A stretch of 64,000 nt of DNA from positions 151,104-215,103 of the forward strand of contig BMSW01000009.1 in the NCBI GenBank assembly GCA_014649355.1, written 5' to 3'. The stretch is from Streptomyces althioticus. Lineage in GTDB: Bacteria; Actinomycetota; Actinomycetes; Streptomycetales; Streptomycetaceae. Positions 9,184 through 17,348 of this stretch are shown here, piece after piece (position 1 is the first letter of the stretch; each line of letters opens with the position of its first letter). Position numbers and translations under genes: made by a program. Below the pieces are notes generated by a model. The model was not told the DNA's origin. It ran no database searches and was given only the letters and a program-made list of their open reading frames with translations.

Positions 9184-9199
9184 CGAGTCATCCGCGAAG

Positions 9200-9262
9200 T
9201 TGGGCAAGGTCTACCGCCGAAAATGTCGGTGGAGCAACAGAAAGTTTTCGCAAGTTGCCCAA
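9200..9262. promoter_or_regulatory. Inverted repeat TTGGGCAA / TTGCCCAA plus degenerate operator copy
   Basis: TTGGGCAA (9200-9207) and its exact reverse complement TTGCCCAA (9255-9262) flank 47 bp. The imperfect operator AGTTTTCGCAAGTT (9243-9256) overlaps the right arm. Together with the 18-bp palindrome this makes a compact control region for the importer operon. No convincing -35/-10 pair could be fixed. Confidence 0.35.
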
Positions 9263-9344
9263 TCGTTACCGACATAGCGACCGTCGTTCGGAGTGCCGAA
9301 CGAGACGAGGAAGGGCCGGCGCGAAGGGCGCCCGGGAACGCGAA

Positions 9345-9382
9345 AGGCCGGTGCCGCGCGCGGGAACGCGCGGCACCGGCCT
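9345..9382 (-). terminator. Strong hairpin terminator downstream of hemE
   Basis: A perfect 16-bp GC-rich stem (9345-9360 with 9367-9382) with a 6-base loop begins 46 bp past the hemE stop. It is followed on the minus strand by only a short T tract. It separates hemE from the sugar operon. Confidence 0.7.
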
Positions 9383-9427
9383 CACCGGCGGCCCGAAGGC
9401 CGCCGGACGACGGTCAGTCGTATACGG

Positions 9428-10495
9428 TCAGCGGGCGGAAGCCGTGTGGACGTACTCCACCAGCCGCGTCAGGGCGTCCGGGTCGGTGGACGGCATGACG
9501 CCGTGGCCGAGGTTGAAGACGTGGCCCTCCAGGCCGGCGGCCGAGTCCAGGACCTCCTGGGCCTTGCTCTCGACGGCCTCGCGCCCGGCGAACAGCACGG
9601 TCGGGTCCAGGTTGCCCTGGAGCGCCTTGCCGGGGCCGACGCGGCGGACGGCCTCGTCCAGCGGGACGCGCCAGTCGACGCCGACGACGTCCGCGCCGGC
9701 CTCGCCCATCAGCCCGAGCAGCTCACCGGTGCCGACGCCGAAGTGGATGCGCGGCACGTCGTAGCCGGCCACCGCGTCGAACACCTTCGCCGACGCGGGC
9801 AGCACCGAACGACGGTAGTCGGCGGGGGCGAGCGCGCCCGCCCAGGAGTCGAAGAGCTGCACGGCCGAGGCACCGGCCTCGATCTGCACCTTCAGGAACG
9901 CGGAGGTGATCTCCGCGAGCCGGTCCAGCAGGTCCGCCCACAGCTCCGGGTCGCCGTACATCATCGCCTTGGCGTTCTCGTACGTGCGGGACGGGCCGCC
10001 CTCGACGAGGTAGCTCGCGAGGGTGAAGGGGGCGCCCGCGAAACCGATGAGCGGGGTGGAACCCAGCTCCCGGGTCAGCATCCCGATCGCCTCGGTGACG
10101 TACGGGACGTCCTCGGGGGTCAGGTCGCGCAGCCGGTCGAGGTCGGCGCGGGTGCGCACCGGCTGCTCGACGACCGGGCCGACGCCCGGCTTGATGTCGA
10201 GGTCGATGCCGATGGCCTTGAGGGGCACGACGATGTCGCTGAAGTAGATGGCCGCGTCGACCTGGTGGCGGCGCACCGGCTGGAGCGTGATCTCGGTGAC
10301 CAGGTCGGGGCGCATGCAGGAGTCGAGCATGCCGATGCCCTCGCGCACCTTCCGGTACTCCGGCAGGGAGCGCCCGGCCTGCCGCATGAACCACACCGGG
10401 GTGTGCGGCACCGGCTCACGCCGGCACGCCTTGAGGAAGGCACTGTCGTACGTCGAGGTCGGCTGGCTGCCCGTCGGGCTCACGTTGGCGCTCAC
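9428..10495 (-). CDS. hemE: Uroporphyrinogen decarboxylase, 355 aa
   Basis: HemE decarboxylates the four acetate side chains of uroporphyrinogen III to give coproporphyrinogen III in haem synthesis. The diagnostic N-terminal motif PVWFMRQAGRSLPEYR, the metal-free active-site segment YFSDIVVPLKAIGID, and the C-terminal GNLDPTVLFAG and FNLGHGVMPSTDPD motifs are all present. The GTG at 10495 gives the usual length of about 355 residues. The frame is open for 54 further codons upstream, but those encode an Arg/Pro-rich run unlike any HemE. A second in-frame GTG lies at 10483. It is probably monocistronic and ends at the strong hairpin at 9345-9382. It is divergent from the DUF3000 gene. Confidence 0.95.
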   Translation of the reverse strand: MSANVSPTGSQPTSTYDSAFLKACRREPVPHTPVWFMRQAGRSLPEYRKVREGIGMLDSCMRPDLVTEITLQPVRRHQVDAAIYFSDIVVPLKAIGIDLDIKPGVGPVVEQPVRTRADLDRLRDLTPEDVPYVTEAIGMLTRELGSTPLIGFAGAPFTLASYLVEGGPSRTYENAKAMMYGDPELWADLLDRLAEITSAFLKVQIEAGASAVQLFDSWAGALAPADYRRSVLPASAKVFDAVAGYDVPRIHFGVGTGELLGLMGEAGADVVGVDWRVPLDEAVRRVGPGKALQGNLDPTVLFAGREAVESKAQEVLDSAAGLEGHVFNLGHGVMPSTDPDALTRLVEYVHTASAR

Positions 10496-10642
10496 ACCGG
10501 CCAGTCTCGCATGTCGCCGGAACCGTCCCGGCCGCCGGGATGCCTGGTCACGGGGAGCGGGGGCGCGCGGCGGGGGACGGCGTGATCCGGACACCCCCGG
10601 ACGGCACGGGTGTCCCTCCCTGCGCCGACGGCCCGTTCCGCT

Positions 10643-10648
10643 TAATCT
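10643..10648 (+). promoter_or_regulatory. -10 element of a leaderless promoter for the DUF3000 gene
   Basis: TAATCT is followed after seven bases by the ATG at 10656, the same geometry as in front of the LacI gene at 3244. There is no Shine-Dalgarno sequence. This supports the ATG at 10656 over the in-frame ATG at 10698. Confidence 0.5.
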
Positions 10649-10655
10649 TCCCCGC

Positions 10656-11330
10656 ATGGCTGCGGCTCAGGGACGACTGTCGGACGGCGCTGGCGGAATG
10701 GACGAACCGAAGGAGGCAGGGGGCACCACCGGACCCGGGGAAACGCCCCCGCTGCCCTTCCGGGCCGCTGTCGACGCGCTGCGCGGCGCGCGGCTGCGGC
10801 CGCAGGTCGAGGTCGAGCCCACCCCCGCGCCCAAACGTCTCGCGCCGTACGCGTACGCGCTGGAGGCGGCGGTCGTGGACGGCGAGGAGGACCTCGCCGA
10901 CGGCCGGCTGGTGCTCCTGCACGACCCGGCCGGGCACGACGCCTGGCGCGGCACGTTCCGGCTGGTGACCCTGGTCCGCGCGGAACTGGAGCCGGAGATG
11001 GCGGCGGACCCGCTGCTGCCGGACGTGTGCTGGTCCTGGCTGACGGGCGCGCTCACCGCGCGCGGGCTGGCGTTCGGCGAGCCGAGCGGGACGGTGACGC
11101 GGGCGAGCTCCCACTACTTCGGCGGGCTGTCCGAGCGGCCGGCCGCCTCGCAGATCGAGATCCGCGCCTCGTGGACGCCGCGGGAGGGGCTGGGCGGGGT
11201 GCCGGACACGGCGACCCATCTGGTCGCCTGGTGCGATCTGCTCGCGCAGGTGGCGGGCCTGCCGCCGACCGCGCCCGGGGACGCGTCGGTGGTGACGCTG
11301 CCGCAGCGCCGGGGGCCGCAGTCGCGCTGA
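10656..11330 (+). CDS. DUF3000-type actinobacterial protein, 224 aa
   Basis: The sequence matches the actinobacterial DUF3000 family that commonly lies next to hemE. After a glycine/proline-rich leader of about 35 residues, the conserved domain covers about residues 36-205 (PFRAAVDALRGARLRP, APYAYALEAAV, DVCWSWLTGALTARG, SSHYFGG, EIRASWTP). It has no membrane segments or signal peptide and should be cytosolic. No biochemical function is known to me for the family. The ATG at 10656 was chosen because a -10 box sits just upstream, implying leaderless expression; an ATG at 10698 would shorten it by 14 residues. Confidence 0.75.
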   Translation: MAAAQGRLSDGAGGMDEPKEAGGTTGPGETPPLPFRAAVDALRGARLRPQVEVEPTPAPKRLAPYAYALEAAVVDGEEDLADGRLVLLHDPAGHDAWRGTFRLVTLVRAELEPEMAADPLLPDVCWSWLTGALTARGLAFGEPSGTVTRASSHYFGGLSERPAASQIEIRASWTPREGLGGVPDTATHLVAWCDLLAQVAGLPPTAPGDASVVTLPQRRGPQSR

Positions 11331-11646
11331 GGGTCGCCAGGTGGTCGGGTTTCGGCCAGTCCGGGATGCCGCTCTTCGGGTGTCCCCCTCACCCCTCACG
11401 GATGCCTCGCGGGCCGTCTCTTTGTCGATACGGCCACATTCGGAAGCGTTTCGCCGCAGACCGAAACCGTTCGATCTTCGAATGATCGATCGTGCGTCCG
11501 AATTGCCCGGATTGTTACTCACCAGATCGTGATCATTTCCTAAAGGACATCAGGTTTGCTGCCGAAGACGACTGTGACCTTGAAAGCACGGTTCGTCCCG
11601 GCTTCACCCCCACGAGCCGGCCCCGTCCCGCACCCCAGGAGGCCTG
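11331..11646. other. Intergenic region upstream of the LuxR-type regulator, with inverted repeat
   Basis: This 316-bp gap is noticeably less GC-rich than its surroundings around 11440-11560. AATGATC (11481-11487) and GATCATT (11531-11537) form an inverted repeat spanning a TTGCCC hexamer (11503-11508). It probably contains the promoter of the regulator at 11647, but no consensus -10 at proper spacing could be fixed. No credible gene is seen in it. Confidence 0.35.
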
Positions 11647-12309
11647 GTGTCCGTTCTCCTCGAGCAGCCCTCAAGCCTGGTCGCCTACCGCCCGAACAAG
11701 CCGACCGCCATGGTGGTCGTGGCCGACCCCCGCGTCCGTTCCACCGTCACCCGCCATCTGTGGGCCCTCGGTGTGCGGGACGTGATCGAGGCCTCGTCCG
11801 TCGCGGAGGCTCGTCCCCGCATCGGCAACCCCCGCGACATCTGCGTCGCCGAAGTCCACCTGCCGGATGGTTCCGGCCTCACCCTCCTCTCCGAGACCCG
11901 CGCCGCGGGCTGGCCCAACGGCCTCGCCCTCTCGGCCGCCGACGACATCGGCGCCGTGCGCAACGCCCTCGCCGGCGGCGTGAAGGGCTACGTCGTCACC
12001 GGCACCCGCACCAACCTCGGGCTCCCCACCCGTCCCGGTGCGGCCCCCATCGGCGCGGCGGCCGCCCGCCTGCACCGCCGTCCCCCGGGTGCCCCGAGCC
12101 ACCCGGGTGGCTACCGCGAGCTGTCCGGCCGTGAGGTCGAGGTGCTGCGGCTGGTGGCGGAGGGCCAGTCGAACAAGGCGATCGGCGTCTCCATGGGCCT
12201 GTCCGCCCTGACCGTGAAGAGCCACCTCGCCCGCATCGCCCGCAAGCTCGGCACGGGCGACCGCGCCGGCATGGTGGCGGTGGCCCTGCGCACCGGAATC
12301 ATTCACTGA
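11647..12309 (+). CDS. Atypical LuxR/NarL-type response regulator, 220 aa
   Basis: The protein has an N-terminal receiver-like domain (about residues 20-130) and a C-terminal LuxR helix-turn-helix (about 157-218: LSGREVEVLRLVAEGQSNKAIG, then LTVKSHLARIARKLG). The phospho-acceptor Asp is replaced by Glu69 (VAEVHLPDG where relatives have LDVxLPDG). The usual acidic pair near the N-terminus is reduced to one Asp (VVADPR), although the Lys of GVKGYV remains. Regulation by normal phosphorylation therefore looks unlikely. No sensor kinase is adjacent. The GTG at 11647 has an excellent ribosome site (AGGAGG). It is an orphan, probably a transcription factor acting constitutively or through another ligand or partner. 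Confidence 0.85.
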   Translation: MSVLLEQPSSLVAYRPNKPTAMVVVADPRVRSTVTRHLWALGVRDVIEASSVAEARPRIGNPRDICVAEVHLPDGSGLTLLSETRAAGWPNGLALSAADDIGAVRNALAGGVKGYVVTGTRTNLGLPTRPGAAPIGAAAARLHRRPPGAPSHPGGYRELSGREVEVLRLVAEGQSNKAIGVSMGLSALTVKSHLARIARKLGTGDRAGMVAVALRTGIIH

Positions 12310-12440
12310 CCCCTCCTACCGAGCCGTCCCCTGCCCGCGCCGCGCCCGCCGATGCTTCTCGCGTCGGCGGGCGCGGTGGGCTTGGTGGGGGTGGTTGGGG
12401 GTGGTGGGCGTGGTGCCACCTCGCAGCGCCGGGCGCGGGT

Positions 12441-12516
12441 CGTCCGTGGCTGATCGCGCAGTTCCCCGCGCCCCTTGCGGGGCCGGTCGCGCCGTTCCCC
12501 GCGTCCCTGGGGGGCG
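12441..12516. repeat. Streptomyces-type dispersed intergenic repeat (two degenerate units)
   Basis: The segment contains CGCGCAGTTCCCCGCGCCCC followed by TTGCGGGGC, a motif I recognise as very abundant between genes in Streptomyces. A second, degenerate unit (GCGCCGTTCCCCGCGTCCC) follows directly. A small hairpin GCCCC-TTGC-GGGGC (12470-12483) could help terminate the regulator transcript. The reverse complement shares both ends with the element at 39579-39640. The remaining part of the 12310-12605 gap holds nothing else recognisable. Confidence 0.6.
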
Positions 12517-12593
12517 CCTGCGTGGGCGGCCTGTTTTCGCTGGTCGGCGGCGTCGCCGACCGGTGGGGCGGGCCGGGTACCGGGCCGTACGGA

Positions 12594-12599
12594 TACTCT
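12594..12599 (+). promoter_or_regulatory. -10 element (TACTCT) of a likely leaderless promoter for the RNase D gene
   Basis: TACTCT ends six bases before the GTG at 12606, and no ribosome-binding site is present. This fixes the GTG as a plausible transcription and translation start. Confidence 0.45.
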
Positions 12600-12605
12600 T
12601 GACAG

Positions 12606-13886
12606 GTGACCGACGCCCACGACACCGCAGCAGACAGTTCACTGCGCACCACCGGAGGCGCCCCTCCGGACGACGGCGGATCCTCTGCTGAACAGGCGCC
12701 GATCCCCCTGCTGGAGCCCCGCGAGGGCATCCCGCCCGTGGTGGCCGACGAAGCCGCCCTCGCCGAGGTGGTCGCCGCCTTCGCCGCGGGCCGTGGACCC
12801 GTCGCCGTGGACGCCGAGCGCGCCTCCGGCTACCGCTACGGACAGCGCGCCTACCTCGTCCAGCTCCGGCGCGAGGGCGCGGGCACGGCGCTGATCGACC
12901 CGGTCGCATGCCCCGATCTGTCCGCCCTGGACGAGGCGCTGTCCGGTGTGGAGTGGGTGCTGCACGCCGCCACCCAGGACCTGCCCTGCCTGCGCGAGAT
13001 AGGCATGGCGCCGACGCGGCTCTTCGACACCGAGCTGGCGGGCCGCCTGGCCGGGTTCCCCCGGGTCGGCCTCGGCGCGATGGTGGAGAACGTGCTCGGC
13101 TTCCTGCTGGAGAAGGGCCACTCCGCCGTCGACTGGTCCACGCGCCCGCTGCCCGAGCCGTGGCTGCGGTACGCCGCCCTCGACGTCGAGCTGCTGGTGG
13201 ACCTGCGGGACGCGCTGGAGAAGGAGCTGGACCGGCAGGGCAAGCTGGACTGGGCGCGGCAGGAGTTCGACGCGATCGCCTCGGCGCCGCCGCCCGAGCC
13301 CCGCAAGGACCCCTGGCGCCGTACGTCGGGCATGCACAAGGTCCGCCGCCGCCGGCAGATGGCCGTCGTACGGGAGCTGTGGCAGACCCGGGACCGGATC
13401 GCCCGGCGCCGTGACGTCTCCCCCGGCAAGGTGCTGTCCGACGCGGCGATCGTCGAGGCCGCCCTCGCCATGCCGTCCAACCCGCACGCCCTGGCCGCGC
13501 TGAACGGCTTCGGCCAGCGGGTGGGCCGCCGCCAGCTCGAGCAGTGGCAGGCGGCCGTCGACCGGGCGAAGGCGCTGAGCGAGGACCGGCTGCCCCAGCC
13601 GGGCCAGCCGGTGACCGGTCCCCCGCCGCCGCGCGCCTGGGCCGACAAGGACCCGGCGGCCGCGGCCCGGCTGTCGGCCGCGCGGGCCGGCGTGACCGCA
13701 CTCGCCGAGCGGCTGAACATGCCCGCGGAGAACCTGATCACGCCGGACACCGTGCGCCGGGTCTGCTGGGAGCCGCCCGCCCCTGCCACCCCCGAGACGG
13801 TCGCCGCGGCCCTGACGTCCCACGGCGCCCGCGCCTGGCAGGTGGAACAGGTGACCCCGGTCCTGGTGTCGGCCCTGACGGGCTGA
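12606..13886 (+). CDS. rnd: Ribonuclease D-like 3'-5' exonuclease with HRDC domain, 426 aa
   Basis: RNase D trims 3' ends of tRNA precursors and other RNAs. The DEDD exonuclease signature is present: VAVDAERASG (Asp69, Glu71), HAATQDLPCL (Asp125) and YAALDVELL (Tyr189, Asp193), the last matching the DEDDy subtype. An HRDC-like helical domain follows at about residues 240-325 (VVRELWQTRDRIARRRDVSP through LNGFGQRVG). The first 40 residues look disordered. The gene starts with GTG just after a -10 box, suggesting a leaderless message. It stands between the atypical regulator and the Trk genes and is probably monocistronic. The 295-bp gap after it (13887-14181) holds no credible gene. Confidence 0.9.
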   Translation: MTDAHDTAADSSLRTTGGAPPDDGGSSAEQAPIPLLEPREGIPPVVADEAALAEVVAAFAAGRGPVAVDAERASGYRYGQRAYLVQLRREGAGTALIDPVACPDLSALDEALSGVEWVLHAATQDLPCLREIGMAPTRLFDTELAGRLAGFPRVGLGAMVENVLGFLLEKGHSAVDWSTRPLPEPWLRYAALDVELLVDLRDALEKELDRQGKLDWARQEFDAIASAPPPEPRKDPWRRTSGMHKVRRRRQMAVVRELWQTRDRIARRRDVSPGKVLSDAAIVEAALAMPSNPHALAALNGFGQRVGRRQLEQWQAAVDRAKALSEDRLPQPGQPVTGPPPPRAWADKDPAAAARLSAARAGVTALAERLNMPAENLITPDTVRRVCWEPPAPATPETVAAALTSHGARAWQVEQVTPVLVSALTG

Positions 13887-14181
13887 CCCCGCCTCCGCGC
13901 CCGGCACGCGGTGCGAGGAGTCCCCTGCGGGACGCGCCGGCCGGAGCGCGACACAGGGCCACCGTGACGTTCCGCGCCGGGCGACCGGTGCCGTGCCACG
14001 CCGCCTCCCGGCCGCCCGTCCGTGCCCGTCGCCCCCCGCGCCGCGCGTGGGCCGGCCGCCCTCGCGGCGGGCGCCGTCGGCGGTGCGTCCCGCCCACGTC
14101 CCTCCCGGGCCGTCGGGCCAGGCGTCCCACGCCCGGCGCGCATGCCGGGCGGGTGCTTCGCCGCCGTGCCACGATGCCGGT

Positions 14182-15495
14182 ATGCGGGTCGTCGTGGTCG
14201 GGGCCGGGCAGGTCGGCGGGACCGTGGTCAAGTCGCTGGCCGAGGCGCACGACTGCACGGTGATCGATGTCGACCGGGCGCGGCTGGAGGCCGTGTCGCA
14301 CGCGTACGACGTACGCATCGTGCACGGCAGCGGGACCCGGCGGGAGACGCTGCTCGACGGGGGTGTCGCCGACGCCGACCTCGTGATGGCGTGCACCTCG
14401 CGGGACGAGGTCAATCTCGTCACCGCCATGCTCGCGCGCCGGCTGTCGTCGGCGCGGACGGTCGTACGGGCCACCGGGACGGACTATCTGGGTGCCTGGC
14501 GGGCGGGTGACCTGGACGTGGACCTGCTGGTGTCGACGGCGTTCGAGACGGCGAGCGCGGTCGAGCGGGTGCTCCAGGTGCCGGGCGCCCGGCACGTGGA
14601 CTTCTTCGCCCACGGCGAGGTGGTCGTCCTCGGCGTCGACGTACGGGGGCCTGCGGCCGCGCGGCTGGCAGGCCGGCCCCTGCGCGACGCGGGGCTGCCC
14701 GTCGCGTCCCGGGTGGTCGCCGTCGTGCGCGACGGGAGCTGGACCGTGCCGGACGCGGACGAGGCCGTACGGGAGGACGACTGGATCATCGCGATGGCGT
14801 CCCCCACGGCGGCCCGCGCCTGGAGCCGGGTGGTCACGGGCGCCGCTCCCGTCGACGACGTGGTGATCTACGGCGCGGGACGCATGGGCACGGCCGTGGC
14901 ACGGGTGCTGCTCCGCCGCGGCGTCCGGGTGCGGATCGTCGAACCGGACGAGGATCTGGCGCACGCGGCGGCCGCCGCGCTGGAGCGGGCGCGGGTGTTC
15001 CATGCGCGGGGCCTGGACCCGGCGTTCCTGCGCCGTGAGCGCATCGGCACGGCGGGCGCCGCGGTGCTGGCCGCGAAGGACGACTCCCGCAACCTGCACG
15101 CGGCGGTGCTGACGAAGCTGCACGGGGTGCGGCTGACCCTGACGGTCCTCGACGACCCCGCCGCCGCCGAGGTCTTCGAGGCGGCCGGCACGGACGTGAC
15201 GATCGACCCGGGTGACGAGACCGCCGAGAAGATGGCCCGCTTCACGTTCGGGGAGCGCACGCACCAGATGGCGATCCTGGGCGACGACCGCTTCGAGGTG
15301 CTGGACGTGACCGTGCGCCCCGGCAGCCGGTTCGCGCACCGCCCCGCCGGCGCGCTGCCCGGCGCCGCCGTGGGCGCGATCGTGCGGGACGGCACGGTGC
15401 TCTTCCCCGGCGCGGAGGACGAACTGCGGCCCGGGGACCGGGTCGTCGTCCTCACGGAGCCCGACCGCGTCCCCGCGATCGAGCACGACCTGTGA
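14182..15495 (+). CDS. trkA: Trk potassium uptake regulatory subunit TrkA, 437 aa
   Basis: TrkA is the cytoplasmic NAD(H)/nucleotide-binding gating ring of the Trk/Ktr potassium channel. Two RCK units are visible: a Rossmann domain with VVVVGAGQVGG near residue 3 followed by an RCK_C segment ending about 225, and a second Rossmann domain with VVIYGAGRMGTAVA near 232 followed by a second RCK_C (about 375-437). The ATG at 14182 is preceded by CACGAT six bases upstream, so it may be leaderless. The frame is open further upstream, but only as Arg/Pro-rich sequence. Its stop overlaps the trkH start as GTGA, so the two subunits are coupled. Confidence 0.9.
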   Translation: MRVVVVGAGQVGGTVVKSLAEAHDCTVIDVDRARLEAVSHAYDVRIVHGSGTRRETLLDGGVADADLVMACTSRDEVNLVTAMLARRLSSARTVVRATGTDYLGAWRAGDLDVDLLVSTAFETASAVERVLQVPGARHVDFFAHGEVVVLGVDVRGPAAARLAGRPLRDAGLPVASRVVAVVRDGSWTVPDADEAVREDDWIIAMASPTAARAWSRVVTGAAPVDDVVIYGAGRMGTAVARVLLRRGVRVRIVEPDEDLAHAAAAALERARVFHARGLDPAFLRRERIGTAGAAVLAAKDDSRNLHAAVLTKLHGVRLTLTVLDDPAAAEVFEAAGTDVTIDPGDETAEKMARFTFGERTHQMAILGDDRFEVLDVTVRPGSRFAHRPAGALPGAAVGAIVRDGTVLFPGAEDELRPGDRVVVLTEPDRVPAIEHDL

Positions 15496-17063
15496 GGCCG
15501 CCGCGTCCACTGCCGTACCGCCGCCGGTGGCTGCCGCGCGGCCGTACCGACGTCGACGTGCGGACCGCGCTGGGTGTCGTCGGCACCCTCCTCGCCTGGT
15601 ACGCGCTCGCGTTCGTGCCGCCGGCGGCGGTGGCGCTCGCGGTCGGCGAGCCGCCGTGGCCGTTCCTCGTCACCGGGTCCGCCGTGGCGCTGACCGGGCT
15701 GGCGCTGAGACGGCTGACGGGCCCGCGCCCGCCGCTGGGCGTCCGGGAGGGCTTTCTCGTCGTCGTCGCCGTGTGGCTGCTCGCGCCCGCGTTCGGCGCG
15801 GTGCCGTTCCTGCTCGGCGACGTCCCGCAGCTGGACCGTCCGGCCGACGCCTGGTTCGAGGCGATGTCGGGGTTCACCGCGACGGGCGCGACCGTCGTGA
15901 CGGATCTCGACGCGCTCGGCACGGACATGCTGTTCTGGCGTCAGTTCTCCCACTGGCTGGGCGGCGCGGGCATCATCGTGCTGGCGCTCGCGGTGCTGCC
16001 GCGGCTGCGCATCGGCGGCCGTGAACTGCTGCGGTCGGAGCTGCCGGGGCCGGTGGAGATCGAGACGCTCGGCGAGACCGTCCGGGGCACGGCCCGGCGG
16101 CTGTGGAAGGTGTACCTGGCGGTGACGGCGGCCGGCGTCCTGGCGCTGGCCGCACTGGGGTGGGCCGGTCTCGACCGGCGGATGGGCCTCTTCGACGCGT
16201 TCTCCTACGCGACGTCCGCCGTCTCCCTCGGCGGGTTCGCCCCGCACGACGACTCGGCGCGGGGTCTCGCGCCGGTGACGCAGTGGGTGCTGTGCGGACT
16301 GATGGCGGTGGCGGGGGTGAACCTGCTGCAGCTGTACCGGCTCGCCGCGCTGCGTCAGGTCCGGGCGGCCGCACGGGACGAGGAGCTGAGGACGTACGCC
16401 GTGCTCCTCGTCGTCGCCTCGGGCGTCGTGGCGGCGGAACTGTGGGCCGCCGGGGACGCGGGCGGGGCCGGCGCCCTGCGGCACGGGGCGTTCCAGGCGG
16501 TGTCGGTGATGACCACCACCGGTTTCGCCACCGTCGACTGGGCGGTCTGGGGCACGGTCGCCACGCTGACCCTGCTGGCGCTGATGTTCGTCGGGGCGTG
16601 CGCCGGGTCGGCGAGCGGTTCGGTCAAGGTCGTCCGCCATCTCGTCCTCCTCCGCTTCACCCGGCGCGAGCTGGAGCAGGCGGTGCACCCGGACGCGGTC
16701 CTGCCGGTGCGGGTGAGCGGCCGGGTGATCGGGGCGCGGGTGCTCCGCTCGGTGCTGCTGTTCGCGCTGCTCTATCTGCTCGTCCTGGCGGTGGGGACGT
16801 TCTGTCTGACGCTGGACGCGGGGGCGGGGACGGGGACTGCGACGGGAGCCGGGGCGGGCGGCGGCGGGGTGTTCACCGCGCTGGGGGCCGCCGCGGCCTG
16901 CCTCGGCAACGTCGGCCCGGCCTTCGGCGAGCTGGGCCCGTCCGGCTCGTACGCGCCGCTCGGCGCGGTGTCCAAGGTGGTCCTCGGCGCGCTGATGCTG
17001 CTCGGCCGGATCGAGATCGTGCCCCTGGCGGTGCTGCTCCGGCGCGGCTACTGGCGCGCGTGA
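15492..17063 (+). CDS. trkH: Trk/Ktr potassium channel membrane subunit TrkH, 523 aa
   Basis: This is the ion-conducting membrane subunit partnering the upstream TrkA. Four pore-loop repeats with a filter glycine can be seen: SGFTATGAT, AVSLGGF, TTTGFATVDW and LGNVGPAFG. About ten hydrophobic helices cover the chain. A Gly/Ala/Thr-rich low-complexity run (GAGTGTATGAGAGGGG, about residue 446-461) sits in the loop before the last pore region and looks like a lineage-specific insertion. The GTG start overlaps the trkA stop by 4 bp. Confidence 0.9.
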   Translation: MRPPRPLPYRRRWLPRGRTDVDVRTALGVVGTLLAWYALAFVPPAAVALAVGEPPWPFLVTGSAVALTGLALRRLTGPRPPLGVREGFLVVVAVWLLAPAFGAVPFLLGDVPQLDRPADAWFEAMSGFTATGATVVTDLDALGTDMLFWRQFSHWLGGAGIIVLALAVLPRLRIGGRELLRSELPGPVEIETLGETVRGTARRLWKVYLAVTAAGVLALAALGWAGLDRRMGLFDAFSYATSAVSLGGFAPHDDSARGLAPVTQWVLCGLMAVAGVNLLQLYRLAALRQVRAAARDEELRTYAVLLVVASGVVAAELWAAGDAGGAGALRHGAFQAVSVMTTTGFATVDWAVWGTVATLTLLALMFVGACAGSASGSVKVVRHLVLLRFTRRELEQAVHPDAVLPVRVSGRVIGARVLRSVLLFALLYLLVLAVGTFCLTLDAGAGTGTATGAGAGGGGVFTALGAAAACLGNVGPAFGELGPSGSYAPLGAVSKVVLGALMLLGRIEIVPLAVLLRRGYWRA

Positions 17064-17348
17064 GCCCGCCGGACCGGGCCGGACCCGGCCGACGCCCCGG
17101 GAAGTGAGCTGTTGCCAGGGTCACTTGGCCTGAATTCCGGCGCCCTGTCCGCATGCGTCGCCGGTGATCGGGAATACGCGGAACGGGGCACAGGTCCGCC
17201 TCTCGCTCCGCGGCGGGAGCATGGGTTAGCCTCGTCCCGGCTGCTCTTCCTGCGAAAACGCCCGCACCCCCACGTCGGAGAGTGTTTCCTGCGGAGCGGC
17301 CCGAACTCCGAACGGAAAATCTCTGACAGGAACAAGGGGCACCATTTC

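Noticed and set aside
13887..14181. Possible coding sequence in the gap between the RNase D gene and trkA
   Set aside because: All frames here read Arg/Pro-rich sequence with no start signal. It is best seen as non-coding.
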